The notes under the pieces: generated by a model
Seen by the model: only the letters and a program-made list of their open reading frames with translations
What the model was told of the DNA's origin: nothing
Databases searched by the model: none
Shown here: positions 1 through 5,173 of the stretch, in pieces
Numbering within the stretch: the stretch's first letter is position 1
Layout of the letters: each line of letters begins with the position of its first letter
Translations under genes and position numbers: made by a program
Assembly (NCBI GenBank): GCA_943328865.2
Contig: CALQBR020000129.1
Span: 1 to 5,173 of the forward strand
Source: Sphingobacterium thalpophilum
GTDB taxonomy: Bacteria; Bacteroidota; Bacteroidia; Flavobacteriales; Flavobacteriaceae
Length of the DNA: 5,173 nt
Direction of reading: 5' to 3'

Positions 1-1
1 C

Positions 2-1663
2 AGTGACATTGATAGTTAGCCGATTTTTGAATAGTTCGTTTTTAACACCTGCTTCATATTGATTTATTTTGGATGAAGGTAATGCGTTCAAATTTTTATC
101 TGTTCCTGTATTTAAAGCGAATGAGTCAGAATAACTCGCAAAAAACGAACTGTTTTTTGTGGGCTGATAAACCAATCCCAATCGAGTGGAATATACATTG
201 TCTTTTGTTTTTGATTCAACATTGGTTTTAGTCGCAACGGTTAATGTATTGGTTGTGTTATCCAAATAACTGTAACGCAAACCTGCCAATACCTTAAATT
301 TTTCGCTAATTTCAACCAAATCTTGGGCATAAATCCCAAATCTTCTTATTACCGTTTCCGAATCAGTATTGATTTCCATTTCAGGAACTATTGCAGATTT
401 ATAATCTGGATTTTTGTCGATAATAGCGCTAGGATTGTAAATGTTTATTTTATCGTAAAAAGTGATGTTTTTAAAGGCTCTTGTGTCAGTGGTACTTTTA
501 TCTGCATCTGAACCAATTAGCAAAGTGTGTTTGAATTTACCAGTTTTAAAGGTACCATTTAAATCAATTTCGGCTAAGCTATAGTCTTGTTTGGCATCAT
601 TTTTTTGAACGCCACGGGTCCAATCCCCATTGGCCTGAACTAAATTAGTGCTATTTGGTCTTAAACTGGACAACAAATCGGTTGTGTATCCTTGATAGGA
701 ATACAATGATTTGATTTGCCAATTTTCTTTTATCTGATGGGTTAGTGTTGAAGTAAAACTTTCTTGTTCTGATTTGAATTTCCCCCAATTAAAACCCAAA
801 AAGGAGTTTCTTGGCAATTCTACTACTTTGTAATCAATAGTTGTAAGACCAAAATCCGGTGTTCTTTCGTCTTTCAAATAATCGCCTTCAATTAATAAAG
901 TTGTTTTTTTATTTAAATTGATCAAAAATGAAGGGCTAAAATAAATGCGTTCGCTAGAAACGACATCTCTAAAACTATTTCCTTTTTCGTAACTTGTAAT
1001 CATTCGGTAGGCAACAGTTTTACTATCGTTGACACTTCCGTAAATATCTAATGTTGGCTTGAAAAAATCATATTCCGAAACCCTTACATTGAGTTCTCCC
1101 CCTTGATCAAACTTTGGTTTTTTGGTCACCAAGTTTAAAATTCCTCCTGGTGCCACATTTCCGTATAAGAGCGCCGCACTTCCTTTGACAATTTCAATCG
1201 ATTCAGCCGAACTCGTTTCTGGAATGAGTGCGCTATTAAATCGAACGCCGTTTTTAAAGGTATTTCCACCACTGAATGAAAAGCCACGAGAGCCAATTTC
1301 TTCTTGATTATTTCCAGAAGCATTATTTGCTCCAGAAACATATACGCCGTTTGTGTTTTTTACGGCATCAGACAATCGCAATATTTGTTGTTGCTTAATC
1401 GTTTCCCCTTCTATAACGGATGTTGCTTGTGGTAAATCCATAGGTTTTATTCCTGCTTTACCAACAGTTATTGGATCTTTTTGTTGGTTTGTAGCTATGA
1501 TGACTTCCTGAAGGACTTCTCCTTTTTTGTTTTTGACAGTATCATTTAGCGTTGTGGCTTCCTCATTATTAAAAGCGTAAGACGAAACAGTATGGGTTTC
1601 CTGTGCAGAAATATCGAAACTTAAGAATAAAAAGCCAACGAATAGGAGAACTGTTTTTGTCAT
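2..1663 (-). CDS. Siderophore-type TonB-dependent outer-membrane receptor (partial, 3' end off window)
   Basis: I translated this frame by hand from the ATG at 1663-1661; it stays open for 554 codons to the left edge, so the C-terminus is missing. Such receptors import ferric-siderophore complexes across the outer membrane using TonB energy. Residues 1-21 are a signal peptide ending in SAQ. VLQEVIIA (about 50-57) is a plausible TonB box. A plug domain spans about 75-185, with LPQATSVIEGE (78-87), GSRGF (124-128) and the GSAALLYG...APGGILNLVTKKP block (161-183) typical of the ferrichrome/FhuE-like class. The remainder is barrel: alternating strands, FGIYAQDLVEI (442-452), AGLRYSYLD (460-468) and YEAGVKNELF (536-545), which normally lies some 150 residues before the end. 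There is no room for the carboxypeptidase-like N-terminal domain seen in many Bacteroidota receptors, and no SusD partner is visible. The gene is transcribed divergently from prfA. The class is secure; the exact siderophore cannot be read from the sequence. Confidence 0.93.
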   Translation of the reverse strand, partial: MTKTVLLFVGFLFLSFDISAQETHTVSSYAFNNEEATTLNDTVKNKKGEVLQEVIIATNQQKDPITVGKAGIKPMDLPQATSVIEGETIKQQQILRLSDAVKNTNGVYVSGANNASGNNQEEIGSRGFSFSGGNTFKNGVRFNSALIPETSSAESIEIVKGSAALLYGNVAPGGILNLVTKKPKFDQGGELNVRVSEYDFFKPTLDIYGSVNDSKTVAYRMITSYEKGNSFRDVVSSERIYFSPSFLINLNKKTTLLIEGDYLKDERTPDFGLTTIDYKVVELPRNSFLGFNWGKFKSEQESFTSTLTHQIKENWQIKSLYSYQGYTTDLLSSLRPNSTNLVQANGDWTRGVQKNDAKQDYSLAEIDLNGTFKTGKFKHTLLIGSDADKSTTDTRAFKNITFYDKINIYNPSAIIDKNPDYKSAIVPEMEINTDSETVIRRFGIYAQDLVEISEKFKVLAGLRYSYLDNTTNTLTVATKTNVESKTKDNVYSTRLGLVYQPTKNSSFFASYSDSFALNTGTDKNLNALPSSKINQYEAGVKNELFKNRLTINVT

Positions 1664-1692
1664 TTTATTTAGATTTATTAAAAATAATGCTG

Positions 1693-1724
1693 CAAACGTA
1701 AAAAAAAGATTCAGCATCAACAAA
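1693..1724 (-). promoter_or_regulatory. Bacteroidota-type promoter of the TonB-dependent receptor gene
   Basis: On the minus strand the -7 element TACGTTTG (1700-1693) matches TAnnTTTG exactly. TTTG at 1724-1721 (20 bp spacing) or TTG at 1720-1718 (17 bp spacing) serves as the -33 element; both fit the known Bacteroidota spacing. Transcription would begin near 1687, giving a leader of roughly 20-25 nt that is A/T-rich and has no Shine-Dalgarno site. The start site itself is inferred. Confidence 0.7.
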
Positions 1725-1730
1725 TCTTAT

Positions 1731-1751
1731 TTAGACTAATTATCGATAATT
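1731..1751. promoter_or_regulatory. Candidate operator: overlapping palindromes upstream of the receptor promoter
   Basis: Two symmetric sequences overlap here: TTAG-A-CTAA (1731-1739) and the perfect 14-bp palindrome AATTATCGATAATT (1738-1751). They lie just upstream of the receptor's -33 element and about 150 bp from the prfA promoter, so they most likely serve the receptor. Siderophore receptors are usually iron-regulated, through Fur or a DtxR-type regulator, and AT-rich palindromes containing ATTATC/GATAAT resemble parts of Fur boxes. I cannot assign a regulator. The AT-rich background makes chance symmetry possible, but the central CGAT and the arm length are notable. Confidence 0.4.
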
Positions 1752-1903
1752 TTATTTACATTTTTTAACAATATGATAGTTAATGACTTATTGTGTGTTT
1801 ATTTTTATTTTCACTAATTGCATGTACCTTTTTGAGAAATACAAACGAATCAAAATACAATTACCTCCGCTATTTTTTAATAAAAAATAAAGTATTTTTT
1901 TTG

Positions 1904-1911
1904 TAATTTTG
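1904..1911 (+). promoter_or_regulatory. -7 promoter element of prfA
   Basis: TAATTTTG matches the Bacteroidota -7 consensus TAnnTTTG and ends 24 bp before the prfA ATG. No TTG lies at the usual -33 distance; that position is a T/A tract (1871-1889), so the upstream element is weak. Transcription would begin near 1917. The short leader carries AAAGGAAG (1922-1929), which resembles a Shine-Dalgarno site and supports the ATG at 1936. Confidence 0.5.
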
Positions 1912-1935
1912 TGCTCCAAATAAAGGAAGAAGAAT

Positions 1936-3012
1936 ATGTTAGATAAATTGCAATATGTAAAACAGCGTTTCGACGAGATTTCGGATTTGATTATTCAACC
2001 CGATGTTATTATGGATCAAAAGCGTTATGTTTTATTAAATCAAGAATATAAAGGCATAAAAGCATTGGTTGAAAAACGAGATGAATATGTGGTTTTATTA
2101 GCCAATATTGATGAAGCCAATGAAATTATTGCTGATGGGAGTGATGCTGATATGACCGAAATGGCTAAAATGCAATTGGATGAAGCCAAAGAAAGATTAC
2201 CGTTATTAGAAGATGAAATTAAGTTTATGCTGATTCCGAAAGATCCTGAAGACGCTAAAAACGTGATGGTCGAAGTGCGTGCCGGTACAGGTGGCGATGA
2301 AGCCAGTATTTTTGCAGGAGACTTGTTTAGAATGTATACTAAATATTGCGAAAGCCGCGGTTGGAGAACTTCTGTTGTTGATGTCAGCGAAGGAACTTCT
2401 GGTGGTTTCAAAGAGGTGATTTTTGAAGTAACAGGAGAAGATGTTTATGGCACTTTAAAATTTGAAGCAGGTGTTCACCGTGTGCAACGCGTACCACAAA
2501 CAGAAACCCAAGGTCGTGTGCATACCTCTGCTGCTACCGTAATGGTTTTGCCAGAAGCGGAAGAATTTGATGTACAAATTGATATGAACGATGTTCGTGT
2601 CGATTTTTTCTGTTCCTCTGGACCTGGTGGACAATCAGTAAATACCACCAAATCGGCGGTTCGTTTAACCCACATTCCAACAGGATTGGTGGCCCAATGT
2701 CAAGATCAAAAATCACAACACAAAAATAAAGACAAAGCATTTGGTGTTTTGCGTTCCCGTTTATACGAACAAGAATTGGCTAAAAAACAAGCCGAAGATG
2801 CAACCAAACGTACCTCGCAAGTAAGTTCAGGAGACCGTTCGGCTAAAATTCGTACGTATAACTATTCCCAAGGACGTGTAACAGACCACCGAATTGGATT
2901 GACTTTATACGATTTGAGTAGCATTATGAATGGAGATATCCAGAAAATTGTTGACGAATTACAATTGGTCAACAATATGGAGAAATTAAAAGAAGCGAGC
3001 GAAGTTTTCTAG
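1936..3012 (+). CDS. prfA: Peptide chain release factor 1 (RF1)
   Basis: RF1 recognises UAA and UAG in the ribosomal A site and triggers hydrolysis of peptidyl-tRNA. At 358 residues the protein has the normal full length. An N-terminal alpha-helical domain (about 1-105) is followed by [12 protein letters not shown] (112-123) and the codon-recognition domain. [16 protein letters not shown] (179-194) holds the stop-codon-reading PxT tripeptide as P187-Q188-T189. GPGGQ (229-233) carries the catalytic GGQ; its Gln233 is the residue that PrmC methylates in this family. [11 protein letters not shown] (255-265) and the C-terminal [11 protein letters not shown] (317-327) are typical of RF1. PxT rather than SPF excludes RF2. 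The ATG at 1936 has AAAGGAAG 7-14 bases upstream. The gene ends in UAG, a codon that only RF1 reads, and is closed by its own terminator, so it looks monocistronic. Confidence 0.98.
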   Translation: MLDKLQYVKQRFDEISDLIIQPDVIMDQKRYVLLNQEYKGIKALVEKRDEYVVLLANIDEANEIIADGSDADMTEMAKMQLDEAKERLPLLEDEIKFMLIPKDPEDAKNVMVEVRAGTGGDEASIFAGDLFRMYTKYCESRGWRTSVVDVSEGTSGGFKEVIFEVTGEDVYGTLKFEAGVHRVQRVPQTETQGRVHTSAATVMVLPEAEEFDVQIDMNDVRVDFFCSSGPGGQSVNTTKSAVRLTHIPTGLVAQCQDQKSQHKNKDKAFGVLRSRLYEQELAKKQAEDATKRTSQVSSGDRSAKIRTYNYSQGRVTDHRIGLTLYDLSSIMNGDIQKIVDELQLVNNMEKLKEASEVF

Positions 3013-3017
3013 ATTAC

Positions 3018-3044
3018 AAGCCTCATTTATTGAGGCTTTTTTTT
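3018..3044 (+). terminator. Intrinsic terminator of prfA
   Basis: AAGCCTCA (3018-3025) and TGAGGCTT (3031-3038) form a perfect 8-bp stem with a TTTAT loop, followed by an uninterrupted T run to 3044. It starts 5 bases after the prfA stop codon. This is a textbook intrinsic terminator and separates prfA from the pyrF transcript. Confidence 0.93.
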
Positions 3045-3086
3045 GTGATTGGAAGCTGATTTCTAGGCCTATTTATAAATCCTATT

Positions 3087-3152
3087 CCCGCTATTCGCTA
3101 CAATCTTTTATTTTTAAGAAAAAAATAAAAGGATTTCCACTTCTATCGGGGC
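3087..3152. repeat. Long imperfect hairpin; probable dispersed flavobacterial intergenic element
   Basis: The inner stem pairs ATC-TTTTATTTTT (3103-3115) with AAAAATAAAA-G-GAT (3121-3134), 13 bp with one bulged G (3131 or 3132) and an AAGAA loop. An outer clamp pairs CCCG (3087-3090) with CGGG (3147-3150). Between them are two unpaired 12-base sides, CTATTCGCTACA (3091-3102) and TTCCACTTCTAT (3135-3146). From memory, near-identical flanks (CCCGCTATTCGCT... and ...TTCCACTTCTATCGGGGCT) recur between genes of many Flavobacterium genomes with a variable A/T stem. That would make this a family of intergenic repeats or a structured RNA, but I cannot confirm the recurrence from one copy. It lies between the prfA terminator and the pyrF promoter and has no coding content. 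Confidence 0.5.
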
Positions 3153-3201
3153 TAAACGATGAGTCATAGCTTTTAGAGTAAAGTCAGTAGCTATCCTTTC
3201 T

Positions 3202-3209
3202 TACCTTTG
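3202..3209 (+). promoter_or_regulatory. -7 promoter element of the pyrF transcript
   Basis: TACCTTTG is an exact TAnnTTTG match on the plus strand, 76 bp before the pyrF start. There is no TTG at the usual -33 spacing; instead the inverted repeat ATAGCT/AGCTAT (3166-3194) ends 7 bp upstream and could bind a regulator. Transcription would start near 3216, leaving a leader of about 70 nt. Confidence 0.45.
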
Positions 3210-3242
3210 CCATTAATTTAATCATCAATTACAAACGCTTAC

Positions 3243-3266
3243 TGTTAGTTGGTCCGCTTGCTAACA
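3243..3266 (+). promoter_or_regulatory. Small hairpin in the pyrF leader
   Basis: TGTTAG (3243-3248) pairs with CTAACA (3261-3266) around a 12-base loop. It lies inside the predicted pyrF leader and ends 19 bases before the ATG. No T run follows, so it is not a terminator. A role in mRNA stability or translation is possible, but six base pairs may arise by chance. Confidence 0.25.
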
Positions 3267-3285
3267 TTAAACCTTAAACGATAAA

Positions 3286-4107
3286 ATGACAACACTTCAA
3301 CTTCAAGAGCAAATCCAACAAAAAAAATCATTTCTCTGCATCGGTTTAGATGTCGATTTAAATAAAATACCACAGCATTTATTGGAACTCGAAGATCCCA
3401 TTTTTGAATTCAATAAAGCCATCATTGACGCCACGCACGACTTAGCGGTTTCTTATAAACCCAACACCGCTTTTTATGAAGCTTATGGTATAAAAGGCTG
3501 GCAATCTTTGCAAAAAACCATCCATTATCTCAATGAGAACCATCCAGAGATCTTTACCATTGCTGATGCAAAAAGAGGCGATATCGGAAATACTTCAACG
3601 ATGTATGCCAAAGCTTTCTTTGAAGATTTAAATTTTGATAGTGTGACTGTGGCTCCTTATATGGGAAAAGACAGCGTAGAACCATTTTTGGCTTTCGAAA
3701 ATAAACATACCATTATGTTGGCATTAACGTCTAACGAAGGTGCTTTTGATTTTCAGACCTTAAATGTGAATGGAAAAGAATTATATAAAAAAGTGTTAGA
3801 AACTTCTAAAACATGGAAGAATAGTCAAAATCTGATGTATGTGGTTGGTGCTACCAAAGCGGAATATTTTACCGAAATACGAAAAATAGTTCCCGATAGT
3901 TTTCTATTAGTTCCAGGAGTAGGCGCGCAAGGTGGAAGTCTTTCTGAGGTTTGTAAATATGGGATGAATACTAACGTAGGTTTGTTGATTAATTCTTCCA
4001 GAGGCATTATTTACGCTTCAAACGGATTTGATTTTGCCGAAAAAGCCAGAGCTGAAGCATTAAAAATGCAACAGGAAATGGCGGCCATCCTAAATGCTAT
4101 GGAATAA
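3286..4107 (+). CDS. pyrF: Orotidine 5'-phosphate decarboxylase
   Basis: The enzyme decarboxylates OMP to UMP, the last step of de novo pyrimidine synthesis in the cytoplasm. At 273 residues it belongs to the longer PyrF subfamily (type 2) rather than the roughly 235-residue E. coli type. It is a TIM barrel with FLCIGLDVD (16-24) on the first strand, K58 in [10 protein letters not shown] (56-65), and [10 protein letters not shown] (94-103), which supplies the D94-x-K96-x-x-D99 motif. K58, D94, K96 and D99 make up the Lys-Asp-Lys-Asp catalytic set. PGVGAQGG (210-217) and NSSRGI (236-241) bind the phosphate. The ATG follows an A-rich leader (CGATAAA) with no Shine-Dalgarno site, as is normal in this phylum. 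Only 12 bp separate its stop from the next gene, which suggests one transcript. The other pyrimidine genes are not in view. Confidence 0.97.
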   Translation: MTTLQLQEQIQQKKSFLCIGLDVDLNKIPQHLLELEDPIFEFNKAIIDATHDLAVSYKPNTAFYEAYGIKGWQSLQKTIHYLNENHPEIFTIADAKRGDIGNTSTMYAKAFFEDLNFDSVTVAPYMGKDSVEPFLAFENKHTIMLALTSNEGAFDFQTLNVNGKELYKKVLETSKTWKNSQNLMYVVGATKAEYFTEIRKIVPDSFLLVPGVGAQGGSLSEVCKYGMNTNVGLLINSSRGIIYASNGFDFAEKARAEALKMQQEMAAILNAME

Positions 4108-4119
4108 TTAGGCTTTTAA

Positions 4120-4914
4120 ATGAAAACTTTAATAGATCAATTAGGAACTTCTCATTCTTTTGAATCGACTCCAAAAAGAATCATTTCGCTGGTTCCTTCT
4201 CAAACGGAATTGTTGTTCGATTTAGGTCAGGAGTCTAAAATCGTTGGGATTACTAAATTCTGCATTCATCCCTATCATTTAAAATCGACCAAAAAAATAA
4301 TTGGCGGAACCAAAACGGTACATTTTGACAAAATCAGATTGCTACAACCCGACTTAATCATTGCCAATAAGGAAGAAAATACGCAGGAAATGGTTGAAGC
4401 ACTGCGTGAAATTTGTCCAGTTTGGGTCACTAATATCATTACTGTTGCAGATAATCTACAAATGATTGCCGATTTTGGCGCACTGTTAAACTGCAGGACT
4501 GAAGCTCAAAAATGGATTGATAAAATTAATTTTGCGTATCAAGATTTCCAGAATTTCATCAAAGAGAAGCCATTTAAAAAAGTGGCTTATTTTATTTGGG
4601 CCAACCCTTATATGGTTGCTGGATCGGATAACTTTATTAATGAAATGTTGAAATTGAACCACTTTCAGAATATCTATGACAATAAGGAGCGTTATCCAGA
4701 AATCGAATTAAAAAAAATGCGATTGGAAGGCGATCCTGATTTGGTTTTCTTATCCTCAGAGCCTTTCCCTTTTAAAGAAGAACAGGCGTTCGAAATCGGA
4801 AGGTATACCCATCATGCCAAAACGGTTTTTGTAGATGGCGAAATGTTCTCCTGGTATGGAAGCCGAATCATAAAGGCTTTTGACTACTTTAAAATGCTGC
4901 ATCAGAAATTATAA
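4120..4914 (+). CDS. BtuF/FepB-like metal-complex-binding protein without signal peptide
   Basis: This is a helical-backbone metal receptor of the family that contains the periplasmic binding proteins for cobalamin, haem and ferric siderophores. RIISLVPSQTELLFDLG (20-36), IVGITKFCIHP (41-51), GGTKTVHFDKIRLLQPDLII (62-81), MVAGSDNFINEML (165-177) and DGEMFSWYGSRI (239-250) cover both lobes at a normal mature length of 264 residues. Classical members are exported, but this N-terminus (MKTLIDQLGTSHSFE) has no hydrophobic segment or lipoprotein cysteine. A TAA codon (4117-4119) stands in frame immediately before the ATG, so no longer form exists. The product should therefore stay in the cytoplasm. 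No permease or ATPase gene is adjacent. It lies 12 bp after pyrF and probably shares its transcript. The ligand is unknown: a corrinoid or iron complex is the family-based guess, and a non-transport role is likely. Confidence 0.85.
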   Translation: MKTLIDQLGTSHSFESTPKRIISLVPSQTELLFDLGQESKIVGITKFCIHPYHLKSTKKIIGGTKTVHFDKIRLLQPDLIIANKEENTQEMVEALREICPVWVTNIITVADNLQMIADFGALLNCRTEAQKWIDKINFAYQDFQNFIKEKPFKKVAYFIWANPYMVAGSDNFINEMLKLNHFQNIYDNKERYPEIELKKMRLEGDPDLVFLSSEPFPFKEEQAFEIGRYTHHAKTVFVDGEMFSWYGSRIIKAFDYFKMLHQKL

Positions 4915-4944
4915 TAGCCATTGGATAGCCACTTTTGTTTTTAA

Positions 4945-5000
4945 ATCACTCTTTTTGATAGTGATAAAAGCCTTACTTTTACCAAAAAGACAAGAGTGAT
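4945..5000 (+). promoter_or_regulatory. Competing inverted repeats around the hydrolase start codon
   Basis: ATCACTCTT (4945-4953) is perfectly complementary to AAGAGTGAT (4992-5000), which contains the GTG start codon. The first six bases of the same left arm can instead pair with AGTGAT (4960-4965) in a local hairpin with a 9-base loop. The two pairings exclude each other. The layout would suit translational control of the downstream gene, but no experiment or comparison supports it here. Confidence 0.3.
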
Positions 5001-5173
5001 CAATTATACCATTTACGAAAATAAAGACAGCAACCAGTGGGTAACCTTTGTGCACGGTGCTGGCGGAAGTTCGTCTATTTGGTTTCAACAAATACGCGAT
5101 TTTCAGAAACAATACAATGTATTGTTGTTGGATTTGAGAGGTCACGGAAACGCCAATGTGCCAATCAAAAAGG
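4996..5173 (+). CDS. Alpha/beta-hydrolase fold protein (partial, 5' end only)
   Basis: The frame reads VINYTIYENKDSNQWVTFVH from the GTG at 4996 and stays open to the right edge (59 codons). HGAGGSSSIW (residues 20-29) is the HG oxyanion-hole motif after the first core strand. LLLDLRGHGNA (44-54) is the strand and turn that precede the nucleophile region in esterase, epoxide-hydrolase and aminopeptidase-like members. The GxSxG nucleophile, acid and histidine lie outside the window, so activity and substrate are unknown. No ATG exists in this frame; after the in-frame TAA at 4942-4944, GTG 4996 is the first usual start codon. A start at a non-standard codon a few residues upstream (in the run encoding TKKTR) cannot be excluded. 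It follows the binding-protein gene by 81 bp without a terminator and may be in the same operon. Confidence 0.75.
   Translation, partial: MINYTIYENKDSNQWVTFVHGAGGSSSIWFQQIRDFQKQYNVLLLDLRGHGNANVPIKK

Larger units (their letters stand above)
3045..3285. other. Non-coding region between the prfA terminator and pyrF
   Basis: No credible coding frame is present in this 241-bp gap. From left to right it holds about 40 bp without recognisable structure and the hairpin element at 3087-3152. An inverted repeat ATAGCT/AGCTAT (3166-3171, 3189-3194; 17-base loop) follows, then the pyrF -7 element and a roughly 70-nt pyrF leader with its own small hairpin. Confidence 0.7.

Noticed and set aside
323..511. 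Plus-strand open frame of 62 codons
   Set aside because: It lies opposite the barrel region of the receptor gene, which is unbroken and clearly coding; no promoter or recognisable domain.
1122..1341. Plus-strand (1122-1307) and minus-strand (1135-1341) open frames inside the receptor plug region
   Set aside because: Both are out of frame with the conserved plug-domain reading frame and show no domain of their own.
1871..1889. Nine-base A/T inverted repeat around one central base (TATTTTTTA / TAAAAAATA)
   Set aside because: It consists only of A and T in a very AT-rich promoter upstream region, so chance symmetry or simple DNA bending is the better explanation.
2040..2740. Three minus-strand open frames opposite prfA
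   Set aside because: They are antisense to highly conserved RF1 domains including PxT and GGQ; their serine- and proline-rich composition reflects the complementary strand.
3825..4007. Minus-strand open frame of 60 codons opposite pyrF
   Set aside because: It is antisense to the phosphate-binding part of PyrF and has no start signal.
2..4914. Receptor and metal-complex-binding protein as one siderophore-uptake locus
   Set aside because: They are on opposite strands, separated by prfA and pyrF, the binding protein lacks an export signal, and no permease, ATPase or siderophore gene is present.
4945..4965. ATCACT/AGTGAT hairpin as a terminator of the binding-protein gene
   Set aside because: Only six base pairs with few G-C pairs, and no T run follows on either strand.
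4909..5145. Minus-strand open frame of 78 codons
   Set aside because: It is opposite the alpha/beta-hydrolase start, whose HGAGG and DLRGHG motifs make the plus strand the coding one; the minus product resembles nothing I recognise.

Overview
The window looks like a piece of chromosome from a member of the Flavobacteriaceae (Bacteroidota), probably Flavobacterium or a close relative. The evidence is the AT-rich, A/T-biased codon use, start codons preceded by A-rich leaders instead of strong Shine-Dalgarno sites, and three matches to the Bacteroidota sigma -7 element TAnnTTTG upstream of genes. The protein sequences also have a flavobacterial character. No insertion sequence, phage gene, CRISPR array, tRNA or rRNA is visible.

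Layout. Positions 2-1663 (minus strand) hold the first 554 codons of a siderophore-type TonB-dependent outer-membrane receptor; its C-terminal barrel strands lie beyond the left edge. A 272-bp divergent intergenic region (1664-1935) carries a well-formed promoter for the receptor, a palindromic candidate operator just upstream of it, and a -7 element for the gene on the other side. prfA (peptide chain release factor 1) follows at 1936-3012 on the plus strand and ends in a strong intrinsic terminator (3018-3044). The next 240 bp are non-coding. They hold a long bulged hairpin with conserved-looking flanks (3087-3152), which I think is a dispersed flavobacterial repeat or structured RNA, and then a -7 element and a leader hairpin for pyrF.

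pyrF (orotidine 5'-phosphate decarboxylase, 3286-4107) is followed after 12 bp by a 264-residue BtuF/FepB-like metal-complex-binding protein (4120-4914). It has no signal peptide, and an in-frame stop directly before its ATG rules out a longer product. After 81 bp comes the start of an alpha/beta-hydrolase gene (4996 to the right edge), apparently with a GTG start. The last three genes run in one direction without a visible terminator and may be cotranscribed.

How it fits together. prfA and pyrF are housekeeping genes for translation termination and UMP synthesis. The receptor is an independently controlled, probably iron-responsive uptake gene. The binding-protein homologue and the hydrolase are the least understood members. 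Nothing here forms an obvious new defence or mobile system. The most interesting signals are the non-exported binding protein, the intergenic hairpin element, and a pair of mutually exclusive RNA pairings around the hydrolase start.
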